A stretch of 60,181 bases of DNA, from positions 1 through 60,181 of the forward strand of contig NZ_PPDL01000021.1 in NCBI RefSeq assembly GCF_002994655.1, read 5' to 3'. Every line of letters begins with the position of its first letter. Within the stretch, counting starts at the first letter, position 1. This document shows positions 39,680-48,716 of this stretch, piece by piece. Below the pieces are notes generated by a model. That model worked only from the letters and a program-made list of their open reading frames with translations. It did no database searches and was not told the DNA's origin. This stretch comes from Corynebacterium sp. 13CS0277 (GTDB lineage: Bacteria > Actinomycetota > Actinomycetes > Mycobacteriales > Mycobacteriaceae). A program made the translations under genes and the position numbers.

Positions 39680-41263
39680 GTGAGCAACCGGACTACTCGC
39701 AGCCCCCGTGAAGTGCAGCCGCCGACGCTACCGCGCCTGTCGGCGCAGGCCGGGCACCCCAGCCTGCGCGTCCTGCTGGCGGCGCTCGCCAGTGTTGTCT
39801 TGATGCTCAGCGGCGCCGGTTTCGTCGTCAGCGGCAAGGTGTCGAACTCGGCGGGCGATTTGGCGCTCGGCGGGGGTAAGGGCGCAAAGCCCTGGAAGGC
39901 CGCCGATGGTGCCCAGGACATTCTGCTCGTCGGCATCGACTCCCGCTCCGACGCGCAGGGCAAACCCTTGTCCCCGGAGGAGATCGCGATGCTGCGGGCC
40001 GGCGACGAGGAGAACGAGAACACGGACACGATCATGCTCATCCGTGTGCCGAACGATGGGTCCTCGGCGACCGCGATTTCCATCCCGCGTGACACCTACA
40101 TTCACGACGATGTCATGGGCAACATGAAGATCAACGGCGTGTATGGGGCGTACAAGAACGCGAAGAAGGAGTCGCTGTTCGAGTCTGGGGTCACCGACGA
40201 GGAGAAGCTGGAGCAGCAGTCCAAGGAGGCGGGCCGCAAAGCACTCATCAGTGCCGTCAGCCAGCTGTCGGGAGTGACAGTCGACCACTACGCCGAGGTC
40301 GGCCTGTTGGGCTTCGTGCTGCTGACCAACGCTGTCGGCGGTGTGGAAGTGTGCCTCAACGAGGCGGTCAACGAGCCGCTGTCGGGGGCGAACTTCCCCG
40401 CCGGCCGGCAAACCCTCGACGGGCCGGACGCGTTGTCCTTCGTCCGTCAGCGCCACGACCTGCCGCGCGGCGACCTCGACCGGATTGTGCGCCAGCAAGC
40501 ATTCATGGCCTCCCTGGTGCACAAGGTGCTGTCCGGGGACACCCTGTCGAGCCCGACGAAGCTCAACGGGCTGGCGGATGCGGCGAAGCGTTCGCTGACG
40601 ATGGACGACGACTGGGACATTGTGGGCCTGGCGACGCAGATGAAGAACCTCACCGGCGGCAATGTGAAGTTCACGACGATCCCGGTGGTCTCCATCGACG
40701 GTGTCGGCGACTACGGCGAATCGGTGGTCACCATCGACCGCAACGAGGTGCACTCCTTCTTCCAGACGCTGCTCGGCGACAAAGACGCCCCCGCCAGCGA
40801 GTCCGCCGCCCCGAGCGCTGCCGCGCAGCCCGTGGCCGACGTGGACGTGTTCGTGCTCAACGCCAGCGACGTCGACGGCCTGGCCGGCCGGGCGGCCTCT
40901 GGGCTCGCGCAGCTCGGCTACCGCATCAGCGAGGTCGGCAACGCCGCCGATGGCCTGTACACCCAGTCGCAGATCGTCGCCCACGACCCCGCCGACCCGG
41001 CGGCGAAGGAACTCGCCGCCCGCCTGGGCGGGCTGCCGATCACCACCTCCCCGTCGATGGCGCCGGGTGAAGTCACCGTGGTGGTCACCGAGGATTACGC
41101 CGGCCCGACCTCGGAGGAGCCGTACAGCACCAGCCCCGCCGAGGACACCATGGCGGACGCCACCGCCACCCCGGACATCGTCGGCCAGCCGGGCGATGCC
41201 GCCGACCCGGATGCCTCCCCCGTCATCGACGCCGGCTCCGACGGCCCGCGCTGCGTGAACTAA
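39680..41263 (+). CDS. lcpA: LytR-CpsA-Psr ligase LcpA with LytR_C domain
   Basis: A 527-residue membrane-anchored protein. One helix (about 30-50) precedes the LCP domain, with D-I-L-L-V-G-I-D-S-R, D-T-I-M-L-I-R, the Arg-rich I-P-R-D-T-Y and F-V-R-Q-R-H. A LytR_C domain (about 390-470) and an acidic tail follow. In C. glutamicum LcpA attaches arabinogalactan to peptidoglycan and is essential; Rv3267 is the equivalent. Its place next to wbbL fits. The start is GTG 39680. No proper ribosome site is seen in the pyrimidine-rich leader. Confidence 0.93.
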   Translation: MSNRTTRSPREVQPPTLPRLSAQAGHPSLRVLLAALASVVLMLSGAGFVVSGKVSNSAGDLALGGGKGAKPWKAADGAQDILLVGIDSRSDAQGKPLSPEEIAMLRAGDEENENTDTIMLIRVPNDGSSATAISIPRDTYIHDDVMGNMKINGVYGAYKNAKKESLFESGVTDEEKLEQQSKEAGRKALISAVSQLSGVTVDHYAEVGLLGFVLLTNAVGGVEVCLNEAVNEPLSGANFPAGRQTLDGPDALSFVRQRHDLPRGDLDRIVRQQAFMASLVHKVLSGDTLSSPTKLNGLADAAKRSLTMDDDWDIVGLATQMKNLTGGNVKFTTIPVVSIDGVGDYGESVVTIDRNEVHSFFQTLLGDKDAPASESAAPSAAAQPVADVDVFVLNASDVDGLAGRAASGLAQLGYRISEVGNAADGLYTQSQIVAHDPADPAAKELAARLGGLPITTSPSMAPGEVTVVVTEDYAGPTSEEPYSTSPAEDTMADATATPDIVGQPGDAADPDASPVIDAGSDGPRCVN

Positions 41264-41322
41264 CACCCCACGCCCCAGGCGCCGGTTTTCTCCCCATCCT
41301 CCCCGGTTGCCTCCCCATCCTC

Positions 41323-41356
41323 CACGCCCCCACCGCACTACTGCGGTGGGGGCGTG
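41323..41356 (+). terminator. Hairpin after lcpA
   Basis: Perfect 15-bp arms (41323-41337 and 41342-41356) around CTAC. The next bases are TCTCGT, so the T-run is weak. Confidence 0.75.
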
Positions 41357-41445
41357 TCTCGTAGGAAAGCTTGAATCACAGCATCCTGCGGGTGCACCCG
41401 GTGCACGTCCTGCACGCCTGGCGCGCAATGCCTACTGTGGGAGGC

Positions 41446-42126
41446 ATGGAGTTCTTCGCCACCCTGCTCGCACAGGATCCTGCGAGCCCCCGACTCACCG
41501 TCTACGACGAGACGAGCGGCGCCCGCCTCGACTTTTCCGCCACGACCTTGAACAACTGGGCGTGCAAGATCGCCAACATGCTCAGCGAGGAGTTCGACCT
41601 CGTTTCCGGCGACACCATCGGCATCGCCTTGCCCTCGGGGTGGCAGTCCTGCGTGCTGGCGTGCGGCGCGAACGCGATCGGCGTCGACGTCGCCTACGAC
41701 ACCGCCGAGGATGTGGCCGTGTTGTTTGCGTCCCCGGATCGGGTGCCGGCCGATGCGGACTGCGAGGTCTGTCTCATCACCACGGATCCTTTCGGCCGCG
41801 GTGTGGAGGAAACCGGCGGGCAGGTGCCTGACGGGATGGTGGACTTCGGGCCGGTGGTGCGGATGTACGACGACGCCTACGCCGGCCCCAGCCGCACCCT
41901 GGAGGAGGTCCTCGCCGACTACCCCGGCGCGGACGCGCTCGCGGACGAAGAATTCCCCTCATCCCCCCGGGTGTTGTCGACGGGTTTCGCCGACGCCGCA
42001 GGCTTTGCCCGCTGTGTGCTCAGCCCCTGGGCGGCGGGCGGTTCGGCCATCGTGGTGTTGGGCATGGCCAGCACCCAGCGCCTGGAGGCGATCGCACAGG
42101 AGGAAAAAGCCACCACCATCCTGTAG
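41446..42126 (+). CDS. TIGR03089 family protein
   Basis: A 226-residue soluble protein. The start M-E-F-F-A-T-L-L and the D-x-x-S-P-R-L-T-V-Y-D segment match the actinobacterial TIGR03089 family, which resembles a fragment of AMP-binding enzymes. It corresponds to Rv3268, just after lcpA. TACTGT (41433-41438) lies 7 nt before ATG 41446, so the start is probably leaderless and upstream in-frame codons are not used. Function unknown. Confidence 0.82.
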   Translation: MEFFATLLAQDPASPRLTVYDETSGARLDFSATTLNNWACKIANMLSEEFDLVSGDTIGIALPSGWQSCVLACGANAIGVDVAYDTAEDVAVLFASPDRVPADADCEVCLITTDPFGRGVEETGGQVPDGMVDFGPVVRMYDDAYAGPSRTLEEVLADYPGADALADEEFPSSPRVLSTGFADAAGFARCVLSPWAAGGSAIVVLGMASTQRLEAIAQEEKATTIL

Positions 42127-42324
42127 GGCCCGCGGGGGCACACCTCGCGGCCTGGCGATCTGGCGGCCCGGGGTGAGGCCACTCGGGGCGCGGGTTCCCC
42201 GCAGCACGGGTGGGATGTGCGCGGGGGATCCTTGCGGGGAGGCGATCTTTCACGGGGACTGTCTGCCACCGCTGGTGGGGGTCGCGGGGGTGGCCTGTGG
42301 CGCGGGGTGCTAGATTCGCTAGTC

Positions 42325-43389
42325 ATGGCACGTATCACGTTTGAGGACGTTTCGATCCGCTACCCCGGGGCCGATGCGCCGACGGTCACCGGCCTGAACC
42401 TGGACATCGCCGACGGCGAATTCCTGGTGCTGGTGGGGCCCTCCGGCTGCGGAAAGTCGACGTCCCTCCGGGCGCTCGCCGGGCTGGAAAACGTCTCCTC
42501 CGGGCGGATCCTCATCGACGGCGAGGACGTCACCGGGCAGGAGCCCGCGGAACGTGACGTGGCGATGGTGTTCCAGAACTACGCCCTCTACCCCCACATG
42601 ACAGTGGCGAAGAACATGGGCTTTGCGCTCAAGCTCGCGGGCATCGACAAGCACACCATTGACCTCAAGGTGCGGGAGGCGGCCGACATCCTGGGGCTCA
42701 CGCCCTACCTGGAGCGGCGGCCGAAGGATCTGTCCGGCGGGCAGCGGCAGCGCGTGGCCATGGGGCGGGCGATCGTGCGCAACCCGCGGGTGTTTTTGAT
42801 GGACGAGCCCCTGTCCAACTTGGATGCGAAGCTGCGCGTGCAAACCCGCACGGAGCTCGCCGCCCTGCAGCGCCGCCTGGGCACCACCACCGTCTATGTC
42901 ACCCACGACCAGGTGGAGGCGATGACGATGGGCGATCGTGTCGCAGTCCTCAAAGACGGTGTCCTGCAGCAGGTCGCCAGCCCCCGGGAGCTCTACGACC
43001 GCCCGGCGAATGCGTTCGTCGCGGGCTTTATTGGCAGCCCGGCGATGAACCTGCTGCGCGCCACCCACCCCTCTGCGGGTGAGGTGATTCTGGGGATCCG
43101 CCCCGAGGACGTCGACGTCGCCACCACGGCCCCTGCAGGTGCAGCAGGTGCTCCCGCGGCTGGGAACAGCGCAGAGGTACTGGAGATTGCCGCCACGGTG
43201 GATCTCGTGGAGGAACTCGGCGCGGAGAGCTACATCTACGCCCACCGTGCGGATGCCCCGGAGGTCATTCTCACCGCACGCACTCCCCGGGAGGCCACCC
43301 CGCAGGTCGGCTCCCAGGTCACGCTGCGCGCCCCGTTTGCCCGCTGCCACTTCTTCGACCCCACCACTGAAGAGCGCATCGAGGTCTAG
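42325..43389 (+). CDS. tusK: ABC importer ATPase TusK (trehalose, SugC/MsmK type)
   Basis: A 354-residue ATPase. Walker A is G-P-S-G-C-G-K-S-T, the Q-loop F-Q-N-Y-A-L-Y-P, signature L-S-G-G-Q-R-Q-R-V, Walker B V-F-L-M-D-E-P and the H-loop V-T-H-D-Q. A TOBE-like C-terminal domain follows. It energises the importer whose other parts follow downstream. TAGATT (42311-42316) lies 8 nt before ATG 42325, so it is probably leaderless. A strong terminator separates it from tusE. The trehalose assignment rests on tus-type gene order and TusE similarity recalled from C. glutamicum. Confidence 0.85.
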   Translation: MARITFEDVSIRYPGADAPTVTGLNLDIADGEFLVLVGPSGCGKSTSLRALAGLENVSSGRILIDGEDVTGQEPAERDVAMVFQNYALYPHMTVAKNMGFALKLAGIDKHTIDLKVREAADILGLTPYLERRPKDLSGGQRQRVAMGRAIVRNPRVFLMDEPLSNLDAKLRVQTRTELAALQRRLGTTTVYVTHDQVEAMTMGDRVAVLKDGVLQQVASPRELYDRPANAFVAGFIGSPAMNLLRATHPSAGEVILGIRPEDVDVATTAPAGAAGAPAAGNSAEVLEIAATVDLVEELGAESYIYAHRADAPEVILTARTPREATPQVGSQVTLRAPFARCHFFDPTTEERIEV

Positions 43390-43459
43390 CGCCCAGGCAA
43401 CCTCTGGCAACCCCGCCCGCACGCCCCAGACAACCCCCGGCAGCACTGGCCCCTCCTCT

Positions 43460-43518
43460 CCCCACCCCCGCAGCGATTGTGCCCGGCACGGCGCACGGCG
43501 CGGGGGTGGGGTGTTTTT
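43460..43518 (+). terminator. Intrinsic terminator of tusK
   Basis: Perfect 12-bp arms CCCCACCCCCGC (43460-43471) and complement (43500-43511), followed by TGTTTTT. It lies 70 nt past the tusK stop. Confidence 0.85.
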
Positions 43519-43945
43519 CGGGGTGCGGTGCATCTGGGGGCGTAGGGGTGCGGGGCTGCGCAGGCGCGCGGTGGGGCATCCTTTGTCGCGGGGTCTCGTG
43601 GCCGCGCCCGTGGGGTCCCCCGGTGGGGCGTGCCGGGGGCTGGGCGGTACATCCGTCCGTGGTGTGGCGCCGCACCGCGCAGACCACCGCACACCTTGCG
43701 CAGGCGTGGCCTGTCGGTGGCGTGCCGATGAACCGGTGTCCGTGGTGCGGGTGACGACACAGTTGCGCTCCCGATACGGGTGGGTGACGCCACAGGGGCG
43801 CGTGGGTGACGTGACAGCAGAAAACACTATGCACAATCTCACCCCCTTTTCGGCGCAGTTTTACCCCCAACAGTCACACGGGGTTGCGGTTTTGGGTTTA
43901 CCATGGTGTGAAGTTCACCGACCCCGGCAGAAGAAAGTGACGTAC
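43519..43945. other. Upstream region of tusE
   Basis: Some 430 bases without a gene. TACCAT near 43898 is a possible -10 element, and TGAA-G-TTCA at 43911-43919 a small inverted repeat. Nothing else was recognised. Confidence 0.45.
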
Positions 43946-45250
43946 ATGACCGCTCACATCCGCCCCCGTATCCGCCCCGCCGCAGCCTCCCTGGCCGTCC
44001 TGGGACTGGCCGGCGCCCTGGCGCTGACTGGCTGCTCCTCCGAGTCGACCGACGCGCCCGCCGCCAACGATGCGGGCACCACCGCCGCTGCGGGCGATGA
44101 CGCTCGCGGCCCCATCACCTTCGCCATGGGCAAGAACGACACCGACAAGCTCAAGCCCGTCATTGAGGCGTGGAACAAGGAGCACCCGGACGAGAAGGTC
44201 ACCCTGAAGGAGCTCGCCGGCGAAGCCGACGCGCAGCGCGAAACCCTCGTGCAGTCCCTGCAGGCCAAGAGCGACGACTACGACGTCATGGCGCTCGACG
44301 TGGTGTGGACTGCGGACTTCGCCGCCCACCAGTGGATCGCCCCGCTGACTGGCGACCTCGCGGTCGACACCTCCAAGCTGCTGCAGCCGACCGTCGAATC
44401 CGCGACCTACCAGGACACCCTGTACGCGGTGCCGCAGAACACCAACGGCCAGCTGCTGTTCCGTAACACCGAGCTCGTCCCCGAGGCGCCGGGCACCTGG
44501 CAGGAACTCATCGACTCCTGTGGTGCCGCCAAGGATGCCGGCAAGGAGTGCCTGACCCTGCAGCTCAAGCAGTATGAGGGCCTGACCGTCAACACCGCCG
44601 ACTTCATGGAGGGCTGGGGCGGCCACGTGCTTGGCACCGACGGCAAGACCCCCGAGGTGGACTCCGCGAACTCCGTCGCCGGCCTCAAAGCCCTGGTCGA
44701 CGGCTACAACGATGGTGTCATCGCGAAGAACTCCACCGCCACCACCGAGGAGGAAACCAACCTCGCGTTCGTCGGCGGGGAGACCGCGTTCGCCGTGAAC
44801 TGGCCGTACATGTACACCAACGCGGAGAAGGACGACTCGGCCGTCAAGGGCAAGTTCGCCGTGTCCCCGCTCGTCGGCAAGGACGGCGTGGGCGCGTCCA
44901 CGCTGGGTGGCTACAACAACGCCATCAACATCAACTCCAAGCACAAGGCGACCGCCCGCGACTTCATCGAGTTCATCATCAACGAGGAGAACCAGACCTC
45001 CTTCGCCGATAACTCCTTCCCGCCGGTGCTGGCCTCCATCTACGACGATGCCGCACTGACCGAGAAGTACCCCTACCTGCCGGCGCTGAAGACCTCCCTG
45101 GAGAACGCGGTGCCGCGCCCCGTGTCCCCGTTCTACCCGGCGATCTCTAAGGCCATCCAGGACAACGCCTACGCGGCGCTGACCGGCCAGACCGACGTCG
45201 AGCAAGCCGCCCAGGACATGAAGTCCGCCATCGAGGCAGCCACCAAGTAA
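43946..45250 (+). CDS. tusE: Trehalose-type ABC substrate-binding lipoprotein TusE
   Basis: A 434-residue lipoprotein with lipobox L-A-L-T-G-C near residue 30, followed by a Ser/Ala/Asp-rich linker. The body is a cluster B sugar-binding fold (I-T-F-A-M-G-K-N-D-T-D, Y-D-V-M-A-L-D-V, A-V-P-Q-N-T-N-G, W-P-Y-M-Y-T-N, N-E-E-N-Q-T). It resembles TusE of C. glutamicum and more distantly LpqY, which recover trehalose released during mycolate transfer. ATG 43946 fits the signal peptide, and a modest AAGAAAG site precedes it. Specificity is inferred. Confidence 0.87.
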   Translation: MTAHIRPRIRPAAASLAVLGLAGALALTGCSSESTDAPAANDAGTTAAAGDDARGPITFAMGKNDTDKLKPVIEAWNKEHPDEKVTLKELAGEADAQRETLVQSLQAKSDDYDVMALDVVWTADFAAHQWIAPLTGDLAVDTSKLLQPTVESATYQDTLYAVPQNTNGQLLFRNTELVPEAPGTWQELIDSCGAAKDAGKECLTLQLKQYEGLTVNTADFMEGWGGHVLGTDGKTPEVDSANSVAGLKALVDGYNDGVIAKNSTATTEEETNLAFVGGETAFAVNWPYMYTNAEKDDSAVKGKFAVSPLVGKDGVGASTLGGYNNAININSKHKATARDFIEFIINEENQTSFADNSFPPVLASIYDDAALTEKYPYLPALKTSLENAVPRPVSPFYPAISKAIQDNAYAALTGQTDVEQAAQDMKSAIEAATK

Positions 45251-45295
45251 CCCCCACCGCGCGCCGCCCGGACCCCGAGTGCGGCCGCACCCGCC

Positions 45296-45335
45296 CAGCC
45301 ATCCCGCCCCCGCCCAGGGGTCGCCGGGGTGGCTG
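45296..45335 (+). terminator. Imperfect hairpin after tusE
   Basis: Eleven-base arms CAGCCATCCCG and CGGGGTGGCTG with one mismatch, 46 nt after tusE. It may partly end transcription and lower tusF/tusG expression. Confidence 0.4.
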
Positions 45336-45521
45336 GTCGCAGTTTCACACCCCGCAGCGATTGTGCGTGTGTAATACAGTAAAAGCGCCGCATGTCACGC
45401 ACGGCATCCCTGGGTGCTGTAGGTCTCCTCGAGTGACTTACCCCCGCGTGCCGCTGCCGGCACGAGGCCTGCTGTGCGCGGCATGGTGATGACTGCGTCA
45501 CCACGTCCCTTGCACCTTGTG

Positions 45522-45598
45522 TCTTCTTCTCTTCCTCTCTTTTTCTCTCCTTCGTCCCTTATCTTTTTCCTTCTTTCTTTTCTTCCTTCGTTATCCTC
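45522..45598 (+). promoter_or_regulatory. Pyrimidine tract in the tusE-tusF spacer
   Basis: 73 of 77 bases are C or T, about 213 nt before the tusF start. It contains two CCTTCG elements, as in the lcpA tract. Confidence 0.5.
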
Positions 45599-45811
45599 GG
45601 CGCGCCCACGCGCACAGCTTCCCCCACGCTCCGGCACCGGTGGGGCTGTGAGCGTGGTGCGCGCGCCACGTCGAATCCCACGCCCTCCTGCGTGCCTCCC
45701 TCTTCTCCCCCGCCGCGCTCCCTGCGGTGTGCGGCGGTGCGGTGGGACGCACGCGAGATGGGGGTGCGGTTCGCTCGTGGTCTTCCTACGGCGTTAGGCG
45801 AGTACTTCACC

Positions 45812-46981
45812 GTGACCGCACCTCCCACACCCACGACCCCCACCCCGGCCGCTGCGGCGTCAACGCACCCGGATAGTGCCGCAGGTTCCGCGGCCGCTGC
45901 GGGCCGCCGCATGCAGCGCACAACCACTCGGCAGGCGCTGCTGCTCATCGCGCCGACGCTCATGGTGCTGACGGTGGTCATCGGGTACCCGATTCTGCGG
46001 GCCATCTGGCTGTCCTTCCAGGCGGATAAGGGCCTGGACCCCACGACGGGCATGTTTGTCGACGGCGGTTTCGCCGGCTTCAAGCACTACCTGTACTGGC
46101 TGACCCAGGAGTGCACGAGCCCCTCAGGTGCGACGGCACCCTGCCCGCCCGGCGTGCTGGCCACGGACTTCTGGCCGGCGCTGCGCATCACCCTGTTTTT
46201 CGCGGTCGTGACCGTCGCCCTGGAGACAGCACTGGGCATGTGGATGGCGACGGTGATGAACCGGGAGTTCCGGGGCCGTGGCCTCCTGCGCGCCGCAGTG
46301 CTCATCCCCTGGGCGATTCCGACGGCGGTGACGGCGAAGCTGTGGCAGTTCATCTTCGCGGAGCGCGGCATCATCAACTCCCTGCTGGGGGTGAAGATCG
46401 CGTGGACCACCGACCCGTGGGCGGCGCGCACCGCCGTCATCATCGCGGACGTGTGGAAGACCACCCCGTTCATGGCGTTGCTCATCCTCGCGGGCCTGCA
46501 GATGATCCCGAAGGAGGTGTACGAGGCGGCCCGGGTCGATGGGGCGAGCCGCTGGCAGATCTTTACCCAGATCACGCTGCCGCTGGTGAAACCTGCGCTC
46601 ATGGTGGCGGTGCTGTTCCGCACCCTGGATGCGCTGCGCATGTACGACCTGCCGGTCATTTTGATTTCTGCCTCCTCGAATGCGCCGACGGCGACGATCT
46701 CCCAGCTCGTGGTCGAGGACATGCGGCAGAACCACTTCAATTCCGCCTCCGCGCTGTCGACGCTGGTGTTCCTGCTGATTTTCGCGGTGGCGTTCATCAT
46801 GATCCGTTTCCTCGGCGCCGATATTCGCAGCGCGACGCGCTCCACGACGCGTCCCGCCCTCGAGCACACGCCCGCCGTGGTGGCAGCCACACCTGTGGTA
46901 CTGCCGGAGGGTTTCCGGGCGCCGGCGCCATCCGCCGCCGTAGCGACTGCTGACCGCACCCCGATGGGAGACCACCTGTGA
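45812..46981 (+). CDS. tusF: ABC importer permease TusF
   Basis: A 389-residue membrane protein with a Pro/Ala-rich N-terminal tail and six predicted helices. The EAA loop reads E-A-A-R-V-D-G-A-S-R-W-Q-I-F, the site that touches the ATPase. GTG 45812 is a tentative start; ATG 45758 and ATG 45911 are alternatives and none has a good ribosome site. It overlaps tusG by 4 nt. As SugA/TusF-type permease it forms the channel with TusG. Confidence 0.87.
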   Translation: MTAPPTPTTPTPAAAASTHPDSAAGSAAAAGRRMQRTTTRQALLLIAPTLMVLTVVIGYPILRAIWLSFQADKGLDPTTGMFVDGGFAGFKHYLYWLTQECTSPSGATAPCPPGVLATDFWPALRITLFFAVVTVALETALGMWMATVMNREFRGRGLLRAAVLIPWAIPTAVTAKLWQFIFAERGIINSLLGVKIAWTTDPWAARTAVIIADVWKTTPFMALLILAGLQMIPKEVYEAARVDGASRWQIFTQITLPLVKPALMVAVLFRTLDALRMYDLPVILISASSNAPTATISQLVVEDMRQNHFNSASALSTLVFLLIFAVAFIMIRFLGADIRSATRSTTRPALEHTPAVVAATPVVLPEGFRAPAPSAAVATADRTPMGDHL

Positions 46982-47811
46982 GCCGTGCACGCACCCTCAT
47001 CCGCACCTACGCCGGGGTGGTGTTCATCCTCGTCTGGGGGTTGAGCCCCTTCTACTGGATGCTGGTCACCGCCCTGCGGAACAAGGACTACACCTTCGAC
47101 ACCACCCCCTGGCCGACGCACGTCACCCTGGAGAACTTCCGCGACGCGCTGGCCACCGATAAGGGCAACGACTTCCTCGGGGCGATTGGCAACTCGCTCA
47201 TCATCGGCCTAAGTACAACCGCCCTGTCGGTGCTCGTAGGCGTCTTCGCCGCCTATGCGCTCACCAGGCTGAATTTCCGGGGCCGTGGCTTCGTCACGGG
47301 CATTGTCCTCGCGGCGAGCATGTTCCCCGGCATTGCGCTGGTGACCCCCCTGTTCCAGCTCTTCGGCGACCTGGGGTGGATCGGCACCTACCAGGCGCTG
47401 ATTGTGCCGAATATTTCTTTCGCGCTGCCGCTGACGATTTACACGCTCATGAGCTTCTTCAACCAGCTGCCCTGGGAGTTGGAGGAAGCCGCCCGCGTCG
47501 ACGGGGCGACCCGCGGCCAGGCGTTCCGGCTGGTGCTGCTGCCCTTGGCGGCGCCCGCCCTGTTTACCACGGCGATCCTGGCGTTCATCGCCTCCTGGAA
47601 CGAGTTCATGCTCGCCAAGCAGTTGAGTAACTTGAGTACGGAGCCCGTCACCGTGGCGATCGCCCGCTTTAGTGGGCCGAGCTCCTTCGAGTTCCCGTAC
47701 GCCTCCATCATGGCCGCGGGTTCCTTGGTGACGATCCCCCTGGTGATCATGGTGCTGGTCTTCCAGCGTCGCATCGTCGCCGGGCTGACCGCCGGCGGTG
47801 TGAAGGCCTAA
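46978..47811 (+). CDS. tusG: ABC importer permease TusG
   Basis: A 277-residue membrane protein with six helices and the EAA loop E-A-A-R-V-D-G-A-T-R-G-Q-A-F. GTG 46978 overlaps the tusF stop as GTGA, so translation is coupled. It is the second permease (SugB/TusG type) of the importer. Confidence 0.9.
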   Translation: MSRARTLIRTYAGVVFILVWGLSPFYWMLVTALRNKDYTFDTTPWPTHVTLENFRDALATDKGNDFLGAIGNSLIIGLSTTALSVLVGVFAAYALTRLNFRGRGFVTGIVLAASMFPGIALVTPLFQLFGDLGWIGTYQALIVPNISFALPLTIYTLMSFFNQLPWELEEAARVDGATRGQAFRLVLLPLAAPALFTTAILAFIASWNEFMLAKQLSNLSTEPVTVAIARFSGPSSFEFPYASIMAAGSLVTIPLVIMVLVFQRRIVAGLTAGGVKA

Positions 47812-47921
47812 GAGCAGACTCTGCCGCTGGCGTGGCGGCCGCTCGCCCCGCAGGCGGAGTCACCGCACTCTCCGGGGGTTGTGCCACCCGGTGGCATGCG
47901 GCACGGGCCATAATGGAGGGC

Positions 47922-48206
47922 GTGCACGACAACCCCCAGCCCCACGACCAGCACCCCGCCCCGCACGCCCAGGGCTCCCACGACCCTGCCCCGCAGCGGG
48001 CACCTGTGGCGGGGGATTCGCCGACGCGTCAGCGGTTGCAGTGGGACACAATCGTGGGCTTTTTGTCATTCTTCGCCGTCGTCGCCGTCATCCAGGCCGT
48101 GATGAACGTGCTGCGCCCCGACCCGAGTCTCGGGCCGGCGCTGCTGGCTCTGGTGTTGGTCGTCGCGGCGGTGAGCGCCTGGCGTTATTCGCGCTCCCGG
48201 CGGTAG
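47922..48206 (+). CDS. Small membrane protein with His/Pro-rich N-terminus
   Basis: A 94-residue protein. The first 40 residues are rich in His, Pro, Gln and Asp. Two helices follow at about 43-62 and 70-86, and a short Arg/Ser tail ends it. CATAAT (47909-47914) is 7 nt before GTG 47922, suggesting a leaderless start; ATG 47913 is an alternative. Its 3' end overlaps the YdcF-type gene on the other strand by 22 nt. No family recognised. Confidence 0.65.
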   Translation: MHDNPQPHDQHPAPHAQGSHDPAPQRAPVAGDSPTRQRLQWDTIVGFLSFFAVVAVIQAVMNVLRPDPSLGPALLALVLVVAAVSAWRYSRSRR

Positions 48207-48706
48207 CGCCGCCACGCCATGCGGGCGGTCGAGTGGACGACCGCCAAGATTTCCCGCCCGTAGAGCACCGGGATGCGCCGCTTCGGGGTGGGCGCGGTGA
48301 GGACCTCGACGTCGAGGGAGTGGTGGGCGGCCCACATTTTCACCCGGGGTGCGTGGAAGTCGGAGGTCACCACCAGCCATGGGGGTGTCGCCAGGTGGAG
48401 GGAGTTCTCGAGGTTTTCGTTGGTGGATGTGGCCCGGTTGTCTTGGCGGATGTGTTGGGGGTCGACGCCGCGGGCGATGAGCCAGTCGGCCATGATGGGG
48501 GCTTCATCCCGCCCGCTGACGACGACAACGCGCCCGTCGAGGGCGTAGGGCAAGGCGGCTTTGAGCCGGCGCTCGAGGGCGGGGCCGGGCCGGTGCCCTT
48601 CGGTTTTGCAGCCGAGGATCACCAGCGGCCGCAGGTCCGGCCAGCGCGTCTCCTCCGCGGGCGCGGGCGTAGGGGTGGTGGGGGTGTTTGCCGGGCGGGT
48701 GCTCAC
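48185..48706 (-). CDS. YdcF/SanA-like DUF218 protein
   Basis: A 173-residue protein. L-V-I-L-G-C-K near the start, V-V-V-S-G-R-D-E-A, A-T-S-T-N-E-N-L and V-V-T-S-D-F-H-A-P-R are the DUF218 pattern. SanA-type members affect envelope barrier function; the reaction is uncertain. No helix is present, unlike membrane-anchored members. TAGAAT (48714-48719) lies 7 nt before GTG 48706, so it may be read from its own leaderless promoter, which overlaps the purE stop. Confidence 0.85.
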   Translation of the reverse strand: MSTRPANTPTTPTPAPAEETRWPDLRPLVILGCKTEGHRPGPALERRLKAALPYALDGRVVVVSGRDEAPIMADWLIARGVDPQHIRQDNRATSTNENLENSLHLATPPWLVVTSDFHAPRVKMWAAHHSLDVEVLTAPTPKRRIPVLYGREILAVVHSTARMAWRRYRRERE

Positions 48707-48716
48707 GGGCGGGATT

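Larger units (their letters stand above)
45251..45811. other. Long structured spacer between tusE and tusF
   Basis: About 560 bases. It holds an imperfect hairpin at 45296-45335, a possible -10 TACAGT at 45375-45380, the stem CGTGCCG/CGGCACG near 45447-45464, and the pyrimidine tract at 45522-45598. As I recall, C. glutamicum has a small membrane gene at this place; none is convincing here. Confidence 0.5.

Noticed and set aside
39154..39711. Hydrophobic frame upstream of lcpA
   Set aside because: Same reason: created by the C/T tract, and it runs into lcpA in another frame.
45474..45797. Small membrane protein between tusE and tusF
   Set aside because: Its hydrophobic part is just the translation of the pyrimidine tract, which gives F, L, S and P in every frame. 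No ribosome site.
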